Source: Paracoccus sp. Z118 (GTDB taxonomy: Bacteria > Pseudomonadota > Alphaproteobacteria > Rhodobacterales > Rhodobacteraceae). Taken from it: 64,000 bases of DNA. Shown here piece by piece: positions 46,124 to 56,315 of the stretch; the stretch's first letter is position 1; each line of letters begins with the position of its first letter. A program made the position numbers and the translations under genes. Below the pieces are notes generated by a model. The model had not been told where the DNA came from, did not search any database, and saw only the letters and a list, made by a program, of their open reading frames with translations. The stretch covers positions 62,001-126,000 of the forward strand of contig NZ_JAHQZU010000001.1 of NCBI RefSeq assembly GCF_019061185.1. The letters run 5' to 3'.

Positions 46124-47082
46124 TTGCGCAGCCTCGGGTTCAGCGCGTCGCGCAGCCAGTCGCCCAGCAGATTGACCGAAAGCGCCAGCAGGATCAGCGT
46201 GATGGCCGGGAAGGCGAGAATCCACCACTCGCCCGAGAACAGGAACCGCTGGCCGATGCGGATCAGCGTGCCGAGGCTCGGCTGCGTCGGCGGCACCCCC
46301 ACGCCGAGGAACGAGAGCGTCGCCTCCTCGATGATCGCCAGGGCGAGGCTGATGGTGGCGATGACCAGCACCGGGCCGAGGACGTTCGGCAGCACATGCC
46401 GGATCGCGAGCGCGACCGGATGCCGGCCCAGAAGCCGGGCGGCGGAGACGTAGTCCTTCTGCCGCTCGACCATCGTCGTGCCGCGCACGGTGCGGGCGAA
46501 CTGCGCCCAGTTGGACAGGCCGATGGCTAGGATCAGCACCCACACCGCCGTCTGCTCCTGCCGGGCGGCCGGGATCAGCCCCTGCGCCACGCCGAAGATC
46601 AGCAGCGCGATGAGGATGGCGGGAAAGGAAAGCTGCACATCCGCGATCCGCATGATGAGCGAGTCGAGGAAACCGCCGCGATACCCCGCCGCCAGCCCCA
46701 GCGACACACCCAGCGCCATCGCGAACAACGTGGCCGAAAAGCCCACGAACAGCGACACCCGCGCACCATACATCAGGGTGGACAGCATGTCGCGGCCCTG
46801 GTCGTCGGTGCCGAGCAGGTAGGTTTCGCCCGACAGCGACTCGCCCCCCGGCGGGGTGAAGCCGTCCATCAGGTTGACGGTCGCCGGCTGGAACGGCGTG
46901 TGCGGCGCAAGCCACGGCGCGAAGGCCGCGGCAAGGATCAGCCCCAGCGCCACGATCGAGGCGATGATCGTGACCGGCGAATGCGAGTAGGACCAGAAGA
47001 TGTCGCTGTCGCGGACCCGCTGCCAGCGGGTCCTGGGGGTCGAGATGACGGGATCGGTCGGTTCGGTGGTCGGGTCGGTCAT
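46120..47082 (-). CDS. Peptide-type ABC transporter permease (DppC family)
   Basis: 320 residues with six hydrophobic segments, the first near residue 40-60. L-L-G-T-D-D-Q-G-R-D-M-L-S near residue 90 and the EAA loop Y-V-S-A-A-R-L-L-G-R-H-P ... H-V-L-P-N-V are typical of DppC/OppC. It pairs with the DppB-like permease, 1 base upstream, and overlaps the ATPase gene by 4 bases. Confidence 0.93.
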
Positions 47083-47083
47083 G

Positions 47084-48067
47084 TCAGTGCCCTCCGGCGC
47101 GGCCCTGCACCCGCAGGCGCGGATCGACGAGGTAATAGAGGATGTCCACGATCAGGTTGATGGTGACGAAAACCAGCCCGACCATCATCAGATAGGCCGC
47201 CATGACCGGCACATCGACCGCCTGCACCGAGTTGATGAACAGCGAGCCGACGCCCGGCCACTGGAACACCGTTTCCGTGACGATGGCGAAGGCGATCACC
47301 GAGCCGAGTTGCAGGCCGGTGATGGTGATGACGGGGACCAGCGTGTTCTTGAGCGCGTGACGGAAGTTGATGATCCGGTCCGGCAGGCCGCGGGCGCGGG
47401 CGAAGCGGATGTAGTCGCTGCGCATCACCTCCATCATCTCGGCCCGGACAAGGCGCATGATCAGCGTCATCTGGAACAGCGACAGCGTGATCGCCGGCAG
47501 GATCAGCGAGCGCAGCCCGCTTTCGGTCAGGAACCCGGTGCGCCACCAGCCGAAATCCACGGTCGCGCCGCGCCCGTTCGACGGCAGCCACTGCAATTCC
47601 ACCGCAAAGATGTAGATCAGGCCGATGCCGATCAGGAAGGTGGGCAGCGACACGCCGACCAGCGACAGCGTCATCACCACGCCCGACAGGAACGACCGGG
47701 ACCGCAGCGCGGTGAAGATGCCCATCAGCACCCCGATGACCACCGCCATCGTGGCGGATACGAAGGCCAGTTCCAGCGTGGCGGGCAGGCGGTCCAGGAT
47801 CAGCCGCGTCACCGGCTGCTGCAAGCGGTAGGAGATGCCGAAGTCGCCCCGCAAGGCGTTGGTCAGGAAGTTCCAGAACTGGACATAGAACGGATCGTTC
47901 AGCCCCAGCCGCTCGCGCATGAGTTCCTGATCTTCCAGCCGGGTATCGACCCCGGCCATCGAGACGATGGGATCACCGACATAGCGGAAGATGAGAAAGG
48001 CGATCAGCGCGACCACCAGCATCACGATGACGGACTGGAAGAGCCGCTTCAGCACGAAGGCGAACAT
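47084..48067 (-). CDS. Peptide-type ABC transporter permease (DppB family)
   Basis: 327 residues, six hydrophobic segments. N-terminal helix A-F-V-L-K-R-L-F-Q-S-V-I-V-M-L, the R-E-R-L-G-L-N-D-P-F-Y-V-Q-F segment near residue 52 and the EAA-type Y-I-R-F-A-R-A-R-G-L motif near residue 222 mark it as DppB/OppB. It follows the binding-protein gene after 143 bases with a hairpin. Confidence 0.93.
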   Translation of the reverse strand: MFAFVLKRLFQSVIVMLVVALIAFLIFRYVGDPIVSMAGVDTRLEDQELMRERLGLNDPFYVQFWNFLTNALRGDFGISYRLQQPVTRLILDRLPATLELAFVSATMAVVIGVLMGIFTALRSRSFLSGVVMTLSLVGVSLPTFLIGIGLIYIFAVELQWLPSNGRGATVDFGWWRTGFLTESGLRSLILPAITLSLFQMTLIMRLVRAEMMEVMRSDYIRFARARGLPDRIINFRHALKNTLVPVITITGLQLGSVIAFAIVTETVFQWPGVGSLFINSVQAVDVPVMAAYLMMVGLVFVTINLIVDILYYLVDPRLRVQGRAGGH

Positions 48068-48169
48068 GGCAATGATTCCTGCTGGTCACTTCTGACGGCG
48101 GATCGGGGCGTCTTGCATGGCCGGGAAATCATGCGCAAGCGTGACGCCGGGACACTTGCAGGTCGGCCC

Positions 48170-48187
48170 GCCGCCCCGAAAGGCGGC
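48170..48187 (-). terminator. Hairpin between the binding-protein gene and dppB
   Basis: GCCGCC and GGCGGC (6 base pairs, loop of 6) with flanking near-complementary bases. Such hairpins often let the binding protein be made in excess of the permease. Confidence 0.5.
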
Positions 48188-48210
48188 AGGCCAGGTTCAG
48201 GATGCGGACC

Positions 48211-49790
48211 TCAGTCGAAGGTCACGCTCATCATCAGCGGCTGGTTTTCCGGGTGAACGTCGATGTTGACGCCCGCGCGGGTGGCATAGGCCAGCAGCTG
48301 GTTGTGGATCGGCAGCATCACCCGGTCGGCCTGCACGACCTCCCAGATTTCGGCGATGGTGGCGTTGCGCGCATCGAGGTCGATCTCGGTTTCCAGCGAC
48401 TCGATCTTGGGATCGAGTTCCGGGTTGGAATACAGCCCGCCGTTATGGCGCCGTAGCTGCCTTCCTTGGTGTGGACCAGATCGTTGAAGATATAGGCCGA
48501 ATCGAAGGTCGGAACGCCCCAGCCCATCAGGTAGAAATCGCTCTGGTTGCCGGTGATGAGCGGCGAGTGCTGCGCGATGGGACGCGAGGCGAGGTTCACC
48601 TGCACGCCGATCCGCGCCAGCATCCCGACCACCGCCTGCGAGATCGCCTCGTCGTTGATGTAGCGGTTGTTGGGGGTGTCGAGCGTGATCGTGAAGCCGT
48701 CCGGGTAGCCCGCCTCGGCCAGCAGTTCGCGCGCGCGTTCGGGGTCGGGGGCGGGATACTTGTCCAGCTCCTCGGTCCAGCCGTTCACGAAGGGCGGCGA
48801 GGCGACGCCCGTGGGATCGGACTGGCCGCGCATCACGACCCGCTGGATCGCTTCGCGGTCCACGGCCAGATGCAGCGCCTCGCGCACCAGCGGATTGTCG
48901 ATCGGGTTCGAATCGGTGATGTTCGACGACTTCAGCGGCTCTTCTCCGAAGCGGTAGCCCAGATAGATGCTGCGGTTCTCGGGGCCGGTGGTGACGGTGA
49001 TGCCGTCGCTGGATTGCAGCCGCTCGATGTCCTGCACGGGAACGTCCTGCACGAAATCGACCTCGCCCGACAGCAGCGCCGCAAGCCGGGTCGCGTTCTC
49101 GGCGATCGGGGTGTAGATGATTTCCGTCACCTGCGGCGGTGTTTCGGCCCAGTGATTCTCGAACAGGGACATGACGGACCGCACGTCCACCTCGCGCTGG
49201 GTCAGCGTGTAGGGGCCGGTGCCGTTGGTGTTGCGGACGGCGTAGTTGTCCTCGCCCGCCGCATAGTCCTGCACCTCGACGACGTTGTTCGCCTCGGACC
49301 ATTCGCGGTCCATGATGAAGGTGTTGGTCAGGTTTTCGGGATAGATCGGCGACGGCCCCTTCATGTGGACCTCGACCGTGTGGTCGTCCACCGCCACTAC
49401 GCTGTCCACGCCGACGTGAAGCTGGCGCATGTTCGACGCCTGGCTGCGCGCCCGGTCGAGCGAGAACACCACGTCATCGGCGGTGAACGGCGCGCCGTCG
49501 TGGAAGGTCACACCCTCGCGCAGCTTGAACACCCAGACGTCGGGCTCGCCTTCCTTGATGCCCCATTCGGTCGCGAGGCGAGGGGTCAGGCTGCCGTCCA
49601 CGGCCCGGTCCACCAGCGTCTCGTAGATGTGGTGCAGGAAGTTGTGGTTGGTCCCGAGGTTCTGCGCGTGCGGGTCCAGCGTCGTCGCGTCCGCCGCCTT
49701 GGCCCAGCGCAGCGTCTCGGCCGCGACGGGACCGGCCAGCACGGTCGCCGACAGCAGGGTCGCCGTCAGCAGCTTGTAACGATGTTTCAT
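48211..49790 (-). pseudogene. Peptide-type ABC transporter substrate-binding protein, frameshifted
   Basis: From ATG 49790 the first ~445 codons encode a normal family 5 binding protein: signal peptide ending V-A-A, L-R-W-A-K-A-A-D-A-T-T-L-D-P-H, L-A-T-E-W, N-N-R-Y-I-N-D-E-A-I. Near 48445-48456 the frame is lost; the expected end (N-G-G-L-Y-S-N-P-E-L-D through M-M-S-V-T-F-D) continues in another frame to 48211. One extra base there (GGCGCC to GGCCGCC on the minus strand) would restore about 526 residues. In the present frame the protein ends at 48318 with ~45 aberrant residues. Either a recent mutation or a sequencing error. Confidence 0.85.
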
Positions 49791-49866
49791 CCTCGTATCC
49801 TTCGATGCCAGATTGTTGGTCACGTTGCCGTGCGCTTCGCATTTCTGCAACAGGTTCCGGGGGGAT

Positions 49867-49888
49867 GACGCCGGCCGATCCCGGCGTC
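49867..49888 (-). terminator. Probable end of the ectoine operon
   Basis: GACGCCGG and CCGGCGTC form a perfect 8-base-pair stem with a 6-base loop directly after the doeD stop codon and 77 bases before the next gene start. No T-tract, but its position suggests it separates the ectoine genes from the peptide transporter. Confidence 0.55.
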
Positions 49889-51265
49889 TCAGCCCGTTCC
49901 CAGCACCTCGCCGACCGCCTCGGTTGTGGCCGCGACGATGGTGTCCGCCTCGCCGGGCGTCAGGCACAGCGGCGGCGCGAAGCCGATAATGTCGCCCTGC
50001 GGCATCGCCCGCGCGATCACGCCGCGGCGCAGCATCGCCGCCGCGACCTTGCCGCCGATGCCCTCGCCCGCGTCGAAGAACGCGCGGCCTTCGCGATCCT
50101 TTACCAGTTCCACCGCGCAGAGCATGCCTTCACCCCGGACTTCGCCGACATTCGGGTGATCGCCGAGCGCCGCCCGCATCCGCTCGTTCAGGTAAGCGCC
50201 CACGCTTCCGGCGTTCCCGACCAGCCCCAGATCGTCGATCAGCTTCAGGTTCGCCACCCCCGCCGCAGCGCCGATGGGGTGGGCGGAGTAGGTCCAGCCG
50301 TGGCCGAAGACGCCGTTCTCGTCGGTGCCCTGCATCAGCACCTCCCAGATACGGTTGCCGACGATGGTCGCCGATAGCGGCGCATAGGCCGAGGTCAGCC
50401 CCTTGGCGCAGGTGATGAGGTCGGGCTTCAGCCCGTAATGGTCCGAGCCGAACATCGACCCCAGACGCCCGAAGCCCGTCACCACCTCGTCCGCGATCAG
50501 CAGGATGTCGTGCCGGGCCAGAACCTTCTGGATCGCCTCCCAATAGCCCTTCGGCGGCGGCACGATGCCGCCCGTGCCCAGCACCGGCTCGCCGATGAAG
50601 GCGGCGATGCTGTCCGCGCCCTCGGCGGCGATCAGCTTTTCCAGCTCCTCGGCGCAATGGGCGCTGAACTGCTCCTCGGTCATGCCCGCATCCTTGCGGC
50701 GGAAGTAATAGGGCGCCTCGGTATGGATCACCTGCGCCAGCGGCAGGTCGAACTTGCGGTGGAACAGTTCCAGCCCCGTCAGCGAGCCGGTCATCAGGCC
50801 GGAGCCGTGATAGCCCCGCCAGCGCGAGATGATCTTCTTCTTCTGCGGCAGGCCGCGGATGTTGTTGTAATACCAGACCAGCTTGACGTTGGTCTCGTTC
50901 GCGTCCGACCCCGACAGGCCGAAATAGACCCGCGCCATGCCTTCGGGCGCGCGGTCCATCACCATCTTCGCAAGCGTGATCGACGCTTCCGAGCCGCTGC
51001 CGGCATAGGCGTGGTAATAGGCCAGCTCGCGCGCCTGCGTGGCGATGGCCTCGGCGATCTCGGCCCGGCCATACCCCACGTTGACGCAGTAGAGCCCCGC
51101 GAAGCCGTCCAGCAGCCGGTTGCCGTCGCGGTCGGTGATGTGGCAGCCCTCGCCGCCCGTCACGATCCGCTGCGTGCCCTCGCCGCGGGCGAATTGCCCC
51201 AGATGGGTCGAGGGGTGGAAGAAGCTCTCGCGGTCCCACTTCGCCAGTTCGTCGTTGCTCAGCAT
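49889..51265 (-). CDS. doeD: Class III aminotransferase, probable diaminobutyrate transaminase DoeD
   Basis: 458 residues. PLP-dependent omega-type transaminase: cofactor-phosphate region [10 protein letters not shown] near residue 118, aspartate in [11 protein letters not shown], and Schiff-base lysine in [10 protein letters not shown] near residue 285. In the ectoine pathway DoeD converts 2,4-diaminobutyrate to aspartate semialdehyde. The assignment to this role rests on its place 42 bases after doeB in the operon. GAGGAAACG precedes ATG 51265. Confidence 0.8.
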   Translation of the reverse strand: MLSNDELAKWDRESFFHPSTHLGQFARGEGTQRIVTGGEGCHITDRDGNRLLDGFAGLYCVNVGYGRAEIAEAIATQARELAYYHAYAGSGSEASITLAKMVMDRAPEGMARVYFGLSGSDANETNVKLVWYYNNIRGLPQKKKIISRWRGYHGSGLMTGSLTGLELFHRKFDLPLAQVIHTEAPYYFRRKDAGMTEEQFSAHCAEELEKLIAAEGADSIAAFIGEPVLGTGGIVPPPKGYWEAIQKVLARHDILLIADEVVTGFGRLGSMFGSDHYGLKPDLITCAKGLTSAYAPLSATIVGNRIWEVLMQGTDENGVFGHGWTYSAHPIGAAAGVANLKLIDDLGLVGNAGSVGAYLNERMRAALGDHPNVGEVRGEGMLCAVELVKDREGRAFFDAGEGIGGKVAAAMLRRGVIARAMPQGDIIGFAPPLCLTPGEADTIVAATTEAVGEVLGTG

Positions 51266-51307
51266 CGTTTCCTCCTCATTTTCCACCGCCCGGCCTCCGC
51301 GTAGCCG

Positions 51308-52390
51308 TCACGGCACGATTCCTTCCAGCTCGCGCGGGCCGGGCCCTTCCATATCCTCGGCCCCGCCGACCTCGACCCCCACCACGGCGACGCAATCGCC
51401 GGGCTTCACGATCCCCGGAACGTGCCGCGCGGTCAGGATGCCCGAACGCTGCGCCGGCAGCACGGTCGGCGCGACCCCCGTCCGGCCCGTGGGCCAGAGC
51501 CGGGCGATGGCCTCGCCCTTCGTCACCCTGTCGCCGAGATCGGCCTTGAACTCGACCAGCCCGCCATCCTCGGCGAAGACGAAGCAATCGGCGTCGGGCA
51601 TGTCGAGCCAGCGGGTCTTGGCTTTGGGCACCTCGCCCGGCAGGATGCCGCAGGCGGTCAGCACGTTCCGCAGGCCCTCCCGCGCGATCCGCACCGTGCG
51701 GGCGGTGGCGGTGCCGCCGCCGCCAAGCTCGGTCGTGACGAAGACCTTGCCCATCTCCTCGGCGGCGGTGTCATACATGCCGATGGCGTCGATCTCGAGC
51801 ATCCGCACGGACCACGGCGCGCCGAACGCCTCGACCAGCTCGAAGGCGCGGGCCTCCTGCGTGCGGGTGGCGGCCTCAACGCCGGGCAGGATATGGGCGG
51901 CGCAGAAGGGCAGGAAGTCCAGCGTCTTCCCGCCCGAGTGGAAGTCCAGCACCACGTCCGCCATCGGCAGCAGGATCCGCTGGAAGTAATCCGCGATCTT
52001 CTCCGTCACCGTGCCGTCCGGCCGCCCCGGAAAGCTGCGGTTGAGATTGCCGCGATCGATGGGCGAGGTTCGCGTTCCCGCCGCGAAGGCGGGCTGGTTC
52101 ATCGCCGGGATGATGATGAGCCGCCCGCTGACGTCTTCGGCCGCCACCGTGGCGGCGAGGTCGAACAGCGCCAGCGGCCCTTCGTATTCGTCGCCGTGAT
52201 TGCCGCCGGTCAGCAGCGCGGTCGGCCCGTCGCCGTTCTTCACCACGCTGATCGGGATCACGACCGAGCCCCAGGCGGAATCGTCGCGGCTGTAGGGCAT
52301 GCGCAGGAAGCCGTGCTGGATGCCGTCGCGGTCGAAATCGACCGTGGCGAGCATGGGCGAGGGGCGAAGATCGGTCAGCTGCACGAGCAT
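51308..52390 (-). CDS. doeB: N-acetyl-diaminobutyrate deacetylase DoeB
   Basis: 360 residues of the succinylglutamate desuccinylase/aspartoacylase family. Zinc ligands are in G-G-N-H-G-D-E-Y-E-G near residue 63 and D-F-H-S-G-G near residue 150. R-D-D-S-A-W-G-S-V-V-I-P-I near residue 35 is typical of DoeB/EutE. It removes the acetyl group from N-alpha-acetyl-L-2,4-diaminobutyrate released by DoeA. It starts 4 bases after the doeA stop; the first ~12 residues may be an over-extended start. Confidence 0.9.
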   Translation of the reverse strand: MLVQLTDLRPSPMLATVDFDRDGIQHGFLRMPYSRDDSAWGSVVIPISVVKNGDGPTALLTGGNHGDEYEGPLALFDLAATVAAEDVSGRLIIIPAMNQPAFAAGTRTSPIDRGNLNRSFPGRPDGTVTEKIADYFQRILLPMADVVLDFHSGGKTLDFLPFCAAHILPGVEAATRTQEARAFELVEAFGAPWSVRMLEIDAIGMYDTAAEEMGKVFVTTELGGGGTATARTVRIAREGLRNVLTACGILPGEVPKAKTRWLDMPDADCFVFAEDGGLVEFKADLGDRVTKGEAIARLWPTGRTGVAPTVLPAQRSGILTARHVPGIVKPGDCVAVVGVEVGGAEDMEGPGPRELEGIVP

Positions 52391-52394
52391 CGGC

Positions 52395-53588
52395 TCAGTC
52401 CTTCACGAACAGCTTGCGGGGGACATCGGCCAGAAGCTCCGGCGCGCCCTCGGTGATGACGAGGGATTCGGTGATCTCCAGCCCCATCTCGTCGGACCAG
52501 AGGCCGGTCATGAAGTGGAACGTCATGCCCGGCTGCATCACGGTCCTGTCGCCGGGGCGCAGCGACATGGTGCGCTCGCCCCAGTCGGGCGGGTAGCTGA
52601 CGCCGATGCCGTAGCCGGTGCGGCCGTCCTTGACGATGCCGTATTTCTTCAGCACGTCAAAGAACGCGCCCGCGAACTGCTCGCAGGTGTTGCCGGCGCG
52701 GGCAGCGTCGAGCCCGGCCTCCATCCCCTCCAGCACGGCCTTCTCGCCCTCGATGAAGACCTGCGGCGGCTTGCCGAGGAACACCGTCCGCGACAGCGGG
52801 CAATGGTAGCGGTTGTGGCAGCCGGCGATCTCGAAGAAGGTGCCCTCGCCCGCGCGCAGGGGCTTGTCGTCCCAGGTCAGATGCGCCGCCGCCGCCTCGC
52901 GCCCCGAGGGCAGCAGCGGCACGATGGCCGGGTAATCGCCGCCGAACGCCGCCGTGCCGCGGATGCCAGCGTCGTAGATCTCGGCCACGAGGTCGTTCTT
53001 GCGCATCCCCGGCTCGATCACCTCGACGATGCGGCGATGCATCTCGGTGACGATCGCGCCCGCTTTCCGCATGTAGTCCAGTTCGGTCGGTGACTTCACG
53101 GCCCGCTGCCAGTTCACGAGGCCGGTGGTGTCGCTGAACCGCGCGTCGGGCAGGCCCGCCTGCAGCGCGGCGAAGGCGCGGGCGGTGAACCAGTAGTTGT
53201 CCATCTCGACCCCGATGCGCTTCGCGCCCCAGCCCTTGTCCCTGAGGATCGAGGACAGCAGGTCCATCGGGTGTTTCTGGGTGTTCTGCACGTAGTCGTC
53301 GGCGTAGCCGATGATGCTGCCCTCGGCGATGTAGGCGGTGAAGCGCGCCCCCACGGCGTCCATCGCGCGGCCGAAGAAGATGGGCTCGCCCTCGGGCGGG
53401 ACGACGACGCACTGATGGACGTAGAAGGACCAGCCGTCATAGCCGGTCAGCCAGTTCATGTTGCTGGGGTCGGTGACGATCAGCAGATCGACGCCCTCCG
53501 CCTCCATCGCGCGGCGGGTCTTGTCGAGGCGCTGGGCATATTCCTCGCGGGTGAATTTCAGGGCGATGTCGGGCATGATGCGGTCCAT
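52395..53588 (-). CDS. doeA: Ectoine hydrolase DoeA (EutD)
   Basis: 397 residues, creatinase/M24-like fold. Y-A-Q-R-L-D-K-T-R-R-A-M near the start, D-P-S-N-M-N-W-L-T-G-Y-D near residue 40, the C-terminal pita-bread half with Y-C/H-C-P-L-S-R-T near residue 265, G-Y-G-I-G-V-S-Y-P-P-D-W and E-I-T-E-S-L-V. It opens the ectoine ring to N-acetyl-diaminobutyrate. ATG 53588 shares a base with the eutC stop; an internal ATG at 53576 is equally plausible. Confidence 0.92.
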   Translation of the reverse strand: MDRIMPDIALKFTREEYAQRLDKTRRAMEAEGVDLLIVTDPSNMNWLTGYDGWSFYVHQCVVVPPEGEPIFFGRAMDAVGARFTAYIAEGSIIGYADDYVQNTQKHPMDLLSSILRDKGWGAKRIGVEMDNYWFTARAFAALQAGLPDARFSDTTGLVNWQRAVKSPTELDYMRKAGAIVTEMHRRIVEVIEPGMRKNDLVAEIYDAGIRGTAAFGGDYPAIVPLLPSGREAAAAHLTWDDKPLRAGEGTFFEIAGCHNRYHCPLSRTVFLGKPPQVFIEGEKAVLEGMEAGLDAARAGNTCEQFAGAFFDVLKKYGIVKDGRTGYGIGVSYPPDWGERTMSLRPGDRTVMQPGMTFHFMTGLWSDEMGLEITESLVITEGAPELLADVPRKLFVKD

Positions 53589-54577
53589 CAGGGGGTGAAG
53601 CGTTGCCCCGCCCCGGCCGCCTCGGCGCGGGTCAGCGCGAGGGCGGCGATGGCGGTGTCCTGGATGCCGGTGCCGGTGAGGTCGGCGATGGTGATGGCCT
53701 GCGCGTCGGGGCGGCCGGGCGCGAGGCCGGCGACGATCTGGCCGAGTTCGGGCAAATCCTTGTCGGCCGGGATCAGCCCCGCGGCGACGGCGTGGTGAAG
53801 CTCGCCGAGGCGGCGGGTCTGCGCCAGCCTGTCGGCGACGTAGGTGGCGCGGGCGAGCAGGGCGGGGGCGAGTTCGTTCTTGTGCTCGGCGTCCGAGCCC
53901 ATCGCGGTGATGTGGGTGCCGGGGTCGGCGTCCGACAGGATCGGAGAGGGGGCCGGGGTTGTCGTCAGGATCACGTCTGCGCCCTTCGTGGCGGCTTCGG
54001 CGGTCGCCACAGGAGTCACCGGAACTTCCAGCGCCCCGCTCATCTCCCCGGCAAACGCCTCCGCGCGGGCCGGATCACGCGCCCAGACCCGCGCCTCGCC
54101 GATCCCCCGGACCAGCGTCAGCGCCCGAAGCTGCATTCGCGCCTGCATCCCCGCACCCAGCACCGCGGCGACCCGCGCATCCTTCCGCGCCAGATGCCGC
54201 GCCGCCACGGCCCCGGCGGCGGCGGTGCGGGTGTCGGTCAGGTAGCCGTTGTCCAGCAGCAGCGCCTCGACCAGCCCGGTGCGCGCGGACAGCACCACCA
54301 TCATGCCGTTGGTCGAGGGCAGCCCGAGCGCCGGATTGCCGAAGAAGCCGGGGCTGATCTTGATGGCGAAATGGTCGAGGCCGGGGATGTAGGCCGTCTT
54401 CACGTCCACCTCGCCCCGATGCTCGGGGATGTCGAGGCGCAGGACCTCCGGCATCGCCACGGGCTTGGTCGCGAGCGCGGCGAAGGCGGCTTCGATGCAG
54501 TCCACCGCGGCAAGGTCCAGCGGCACCAGCGCCCGCAGGTCGGTCTCGGTCAGGATCGTGACGGGCGGGCGGTTCAT
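53588..54577 (-). CDS. eutC: Ectoine utilisation protein EutC (ornithine cyclodeaminase-like)
   Basis: 329 residues of the ornithine cyclodeaminase/mu-crystallin family. The Rossmann motif V-A-A-V-L-G-A-G-M-Q-A-R-M-Q is near residue 137, K-I-S-P-G-F-F-G-N near residue 72. With EutA and EutB it is thought to convert 5-hydroxyectoine toward ectoine. It overlaps eutB by 4 bases and doeA by 1. The assignment as EutC rather than a cyclodeaminase is from gene context. Confidence 0.9.
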   Translation of the reverse strand: MNRPPVTILTETDLRALVPLDLAAVDCIEAAFAALATKPVAMPEVLRLDIPEHRGEVDVKTAYIPGLDHFAIKISPGFFGNPALGLPSTNGMMVVLSARTGLVEALLLDNGYLTDTRTAAAGAVAARHLARKDARVAAVLGAGMQARMQLRALTLVRGIGEARVWARDPARAEAFAGEMSGALEVPVTPVATAEAATKGADVILTTTPAPSPILSDADPGTHITAMGSDAEHKNELAPALLARATYVADRLAQTRRLGELHHAVAAGLIPADKDLPELGQIVAGLAPGRPDAQAITIADLTGTGIQDTAIAALALTRAEAAGAGQRFTP

Positions 54578-55560
54578 GCGGCCTCCGGCCCGTTCGCGCC
54601 GGCGAGGATGCGGGCGTGCAGCGCGGGGTCGATGTTGCCGCCCGACAGGATCGTGACCACCGGCCCCGTGGCCCGGACCTTGCCCGCAAGCAGCGCGGCG
54701 GTGCCGACGGCGGCCGCGCCTTCCACCGTCTCGCCCAAGGCCACGAGGTGGCGGATGGCGGCGGCGATCTCGGCCTCGCTGACCAGCACCGCGCCGTCCA
54801 GCAGCGCGCGGCAGATCGGAAAGGTGACGCGGTTTTCCAGGCCGATGCCGCCGCCGAGCGAGTCCGCAAGGCTCGGCCCCTCCACCACCTCCACCGGCCT
54901 TCCGGCGGCAAGGCTCGCGGCCATCGCCGCGCCGGTTTCCATCGTCACTCCGATGACCTTCGCGCCGGGCCGCAGCGCCTTCACGGCGACGGCGACGCCC
55001 GCCGCCAGACCGCCGCCCGACAGCGGCACCAGAACGGTTGCGGCCTCGGGGCAGTCCTCGGCGATCTCCAGCCCCAGCGTGCCCTGACCGGCCACCACCG
55101 CGGGATCGTCGAAGGGCGGGATCGCGGTCAGCCCGTCCCCAACGGCGGCGCGGGCGACCTCGGCCATCGCCTCGTCCTGACTGGCGCCCGCGATCCGCAG
55201 CTCGGCGCCAAGCGCGGCGATCGCGGCGATCTTGTTAGCGGGCACCAGCCGCGACAGGCAGACCACCGCCCGCACCCCGGCCAGCCGCGCCGCATGGGCG
55301 AGGGCGCGGCCGTGATTGCCGGTCGAGGCGGTCACGACGCCGCGCGCCAGCCGCTCGGGCGGCAGGGACAGCAGCGCGTTGCTCGCCCCGCGCAGCTTGA
55401 AGCTGCCGGTTTCCTGCCGGTGCTCGGCCTTCATCGCCACCGGCACGCCGAAGCGGTCCGTCAGCACCGGATCGGACAGCAGCGACGTCCGCCGCACCCG
55501 TTCCGCGATGCGGTCGCGCGCGGCGAGAATATCATCCAGCGCGACCGCAAGCCCTGTCAT
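54574..55560 (-). CDS. eutB: Hydroxyectoine utilisation dehydratase EutB (threonine dehydratase-like)
   Basis: 328 residues, fold-type II PLP enzyme. The PLP lysine sits in T-G-S-F-K-L-R-G-A near residue 53; S-T-G-N-H-G-R-A-L-A near residue 79 binds substrate carboxylate and S-G-G-G-L-A-A-G near residue 177 the phosphate. Homologous to threonine dehydratase; in this operon it fits EutB, acting on a hydroxyectoine derivative. Start ATG 55560 overlaps eutA by 4 bases. Confidence 0.92.
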   Translation of the reverse strand: MTGLAVALDDILAARDRIAERVRRTSLLSDPVLTDRFGVPVAMKAEHRQETGSFKLRGASNALLSLPPERLARGVVTASTGNHGRALAHAARLAGVRAVVCLSRLVPANKIAAIAALGAELRIAGASQDEAMAEVARAAVGDGLTAIPPFDDPAVVAGQGTLGLEIAEDCPEAATVLVPLSGGGLAAGVAVAVKALRPGAKVIGVTMETGAAMAASLAAGRPVEVVEGPSLADSLGGGIGLENRVTFPICRALLDGAVLVSEAEIAAAIRHLVALGETVEGAAAVGTAALLAGKVRATGPVVTILSGGNIDPALHARILAGANGPEAA

Positions 55561-56315
55561 GATCGCCCCATCGGCAGCGTCATCAGCCTGCCCGGCCCCG
55601 CCGCGCCCTGATCGCCGCAGGCGCGCAGCGCCGCCCACGCGGTGGCGTGGTTGGCGGACACCGCCGGGATGCCGATGGCCGCCTCGATCCGGTCGATCAC
55701 CTCTGCCGCGCGGACGGCGGTGCAGGCGAAGAACAGCGCCTCGCTGCCGGGGGCCACGGCGGCGCGGGCCGCCTCGACGATGCTGTTGTGGGAAATCCGC
55801 GCCATCGCCCGGTCGTCGGTCAGGCCGAGGCTGGTGACGCCCGCCAGATCGAACCCGCCCGCCGCAAAGCACTCCGCCATCGGCCGCGTCGTCTCGGCGG
55901 TGTAGGGCGTGACCAGCGTGATCCGCCGCGCCCCCAGCGCCCGCAGCGCCGCAAAGCCGGCCGAGATCGGCGTGATCGGCTCGGCCCCCGGCTTGCCCGC
56001 CGCGATCGCCTCGCGCACCGCCACGTCCCCGATCACCACCGAGGCCGAGGTGCAGCTGTAAACCACCGCGTCCAGCGTCTCGCCCGGCAGGATCAGCGCC
56101 GCCGCCGCCGTCAGGTCGGGCCCCATCGCGGCCAGCGTCTCGGGCGTCACCGGGTTGGCGAAGGGAATCCGTGTCGTGTGGACCGCGATACCGCGCGGGG
56201 TGAGCGCAAGCGCGTAGTCCATCTCGGTCGTCATGTCGGTCGCCAGCGCGATCAGGCCGATCCGGTGCGGGATCGGCTCGGCATCCAGCCGGACGGGCGG
56301 GGGAGCGGCGCTCAC
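55557..56315 (-). CDS. eutA: Ectoine utilisation protein EutA (maleate isomerase/Asp-Glu racemase-like)
   Basis: 252 residues from GTG 56315, which overlaps the ehuD stop (GTGA). Two conserved cysteines in V-V-Y-S-C-T-S-A-S-V near residue 88 and F-F-A-C-T-A-V-R near residue 200 are the catalytic pair of the racemase/arylmalonate decarboxylase fold. G-L-I-A-L-A-T-D-M-T-T-E is typical. It acts with EutB and EutC on hydroxyectoine. Its end overlaps eutB (ATGA). Confidence 0.9.
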   Translation of the reverse strand: MSAAPPPVRLDAEPIPHRIGLIALATDMTTEMDYALALTPRGIAVHTTRIPFANPVTPETLAAMGPDLTAAAALILPGETLDAVVYSCTSASVVIGDVAVREAIAAGKPGAEPITPISAGFAALRALGARRITLVTPYTAETTRPMAECFAAGGFDLAGVTSLGLTDDRAMARISHNSIVEAARAAVAPGSEALFFACTAVRAAEVIDRIEAAIGIPAVSANHATAWAALRACGDQGAAGPGRLMTLPMGRS

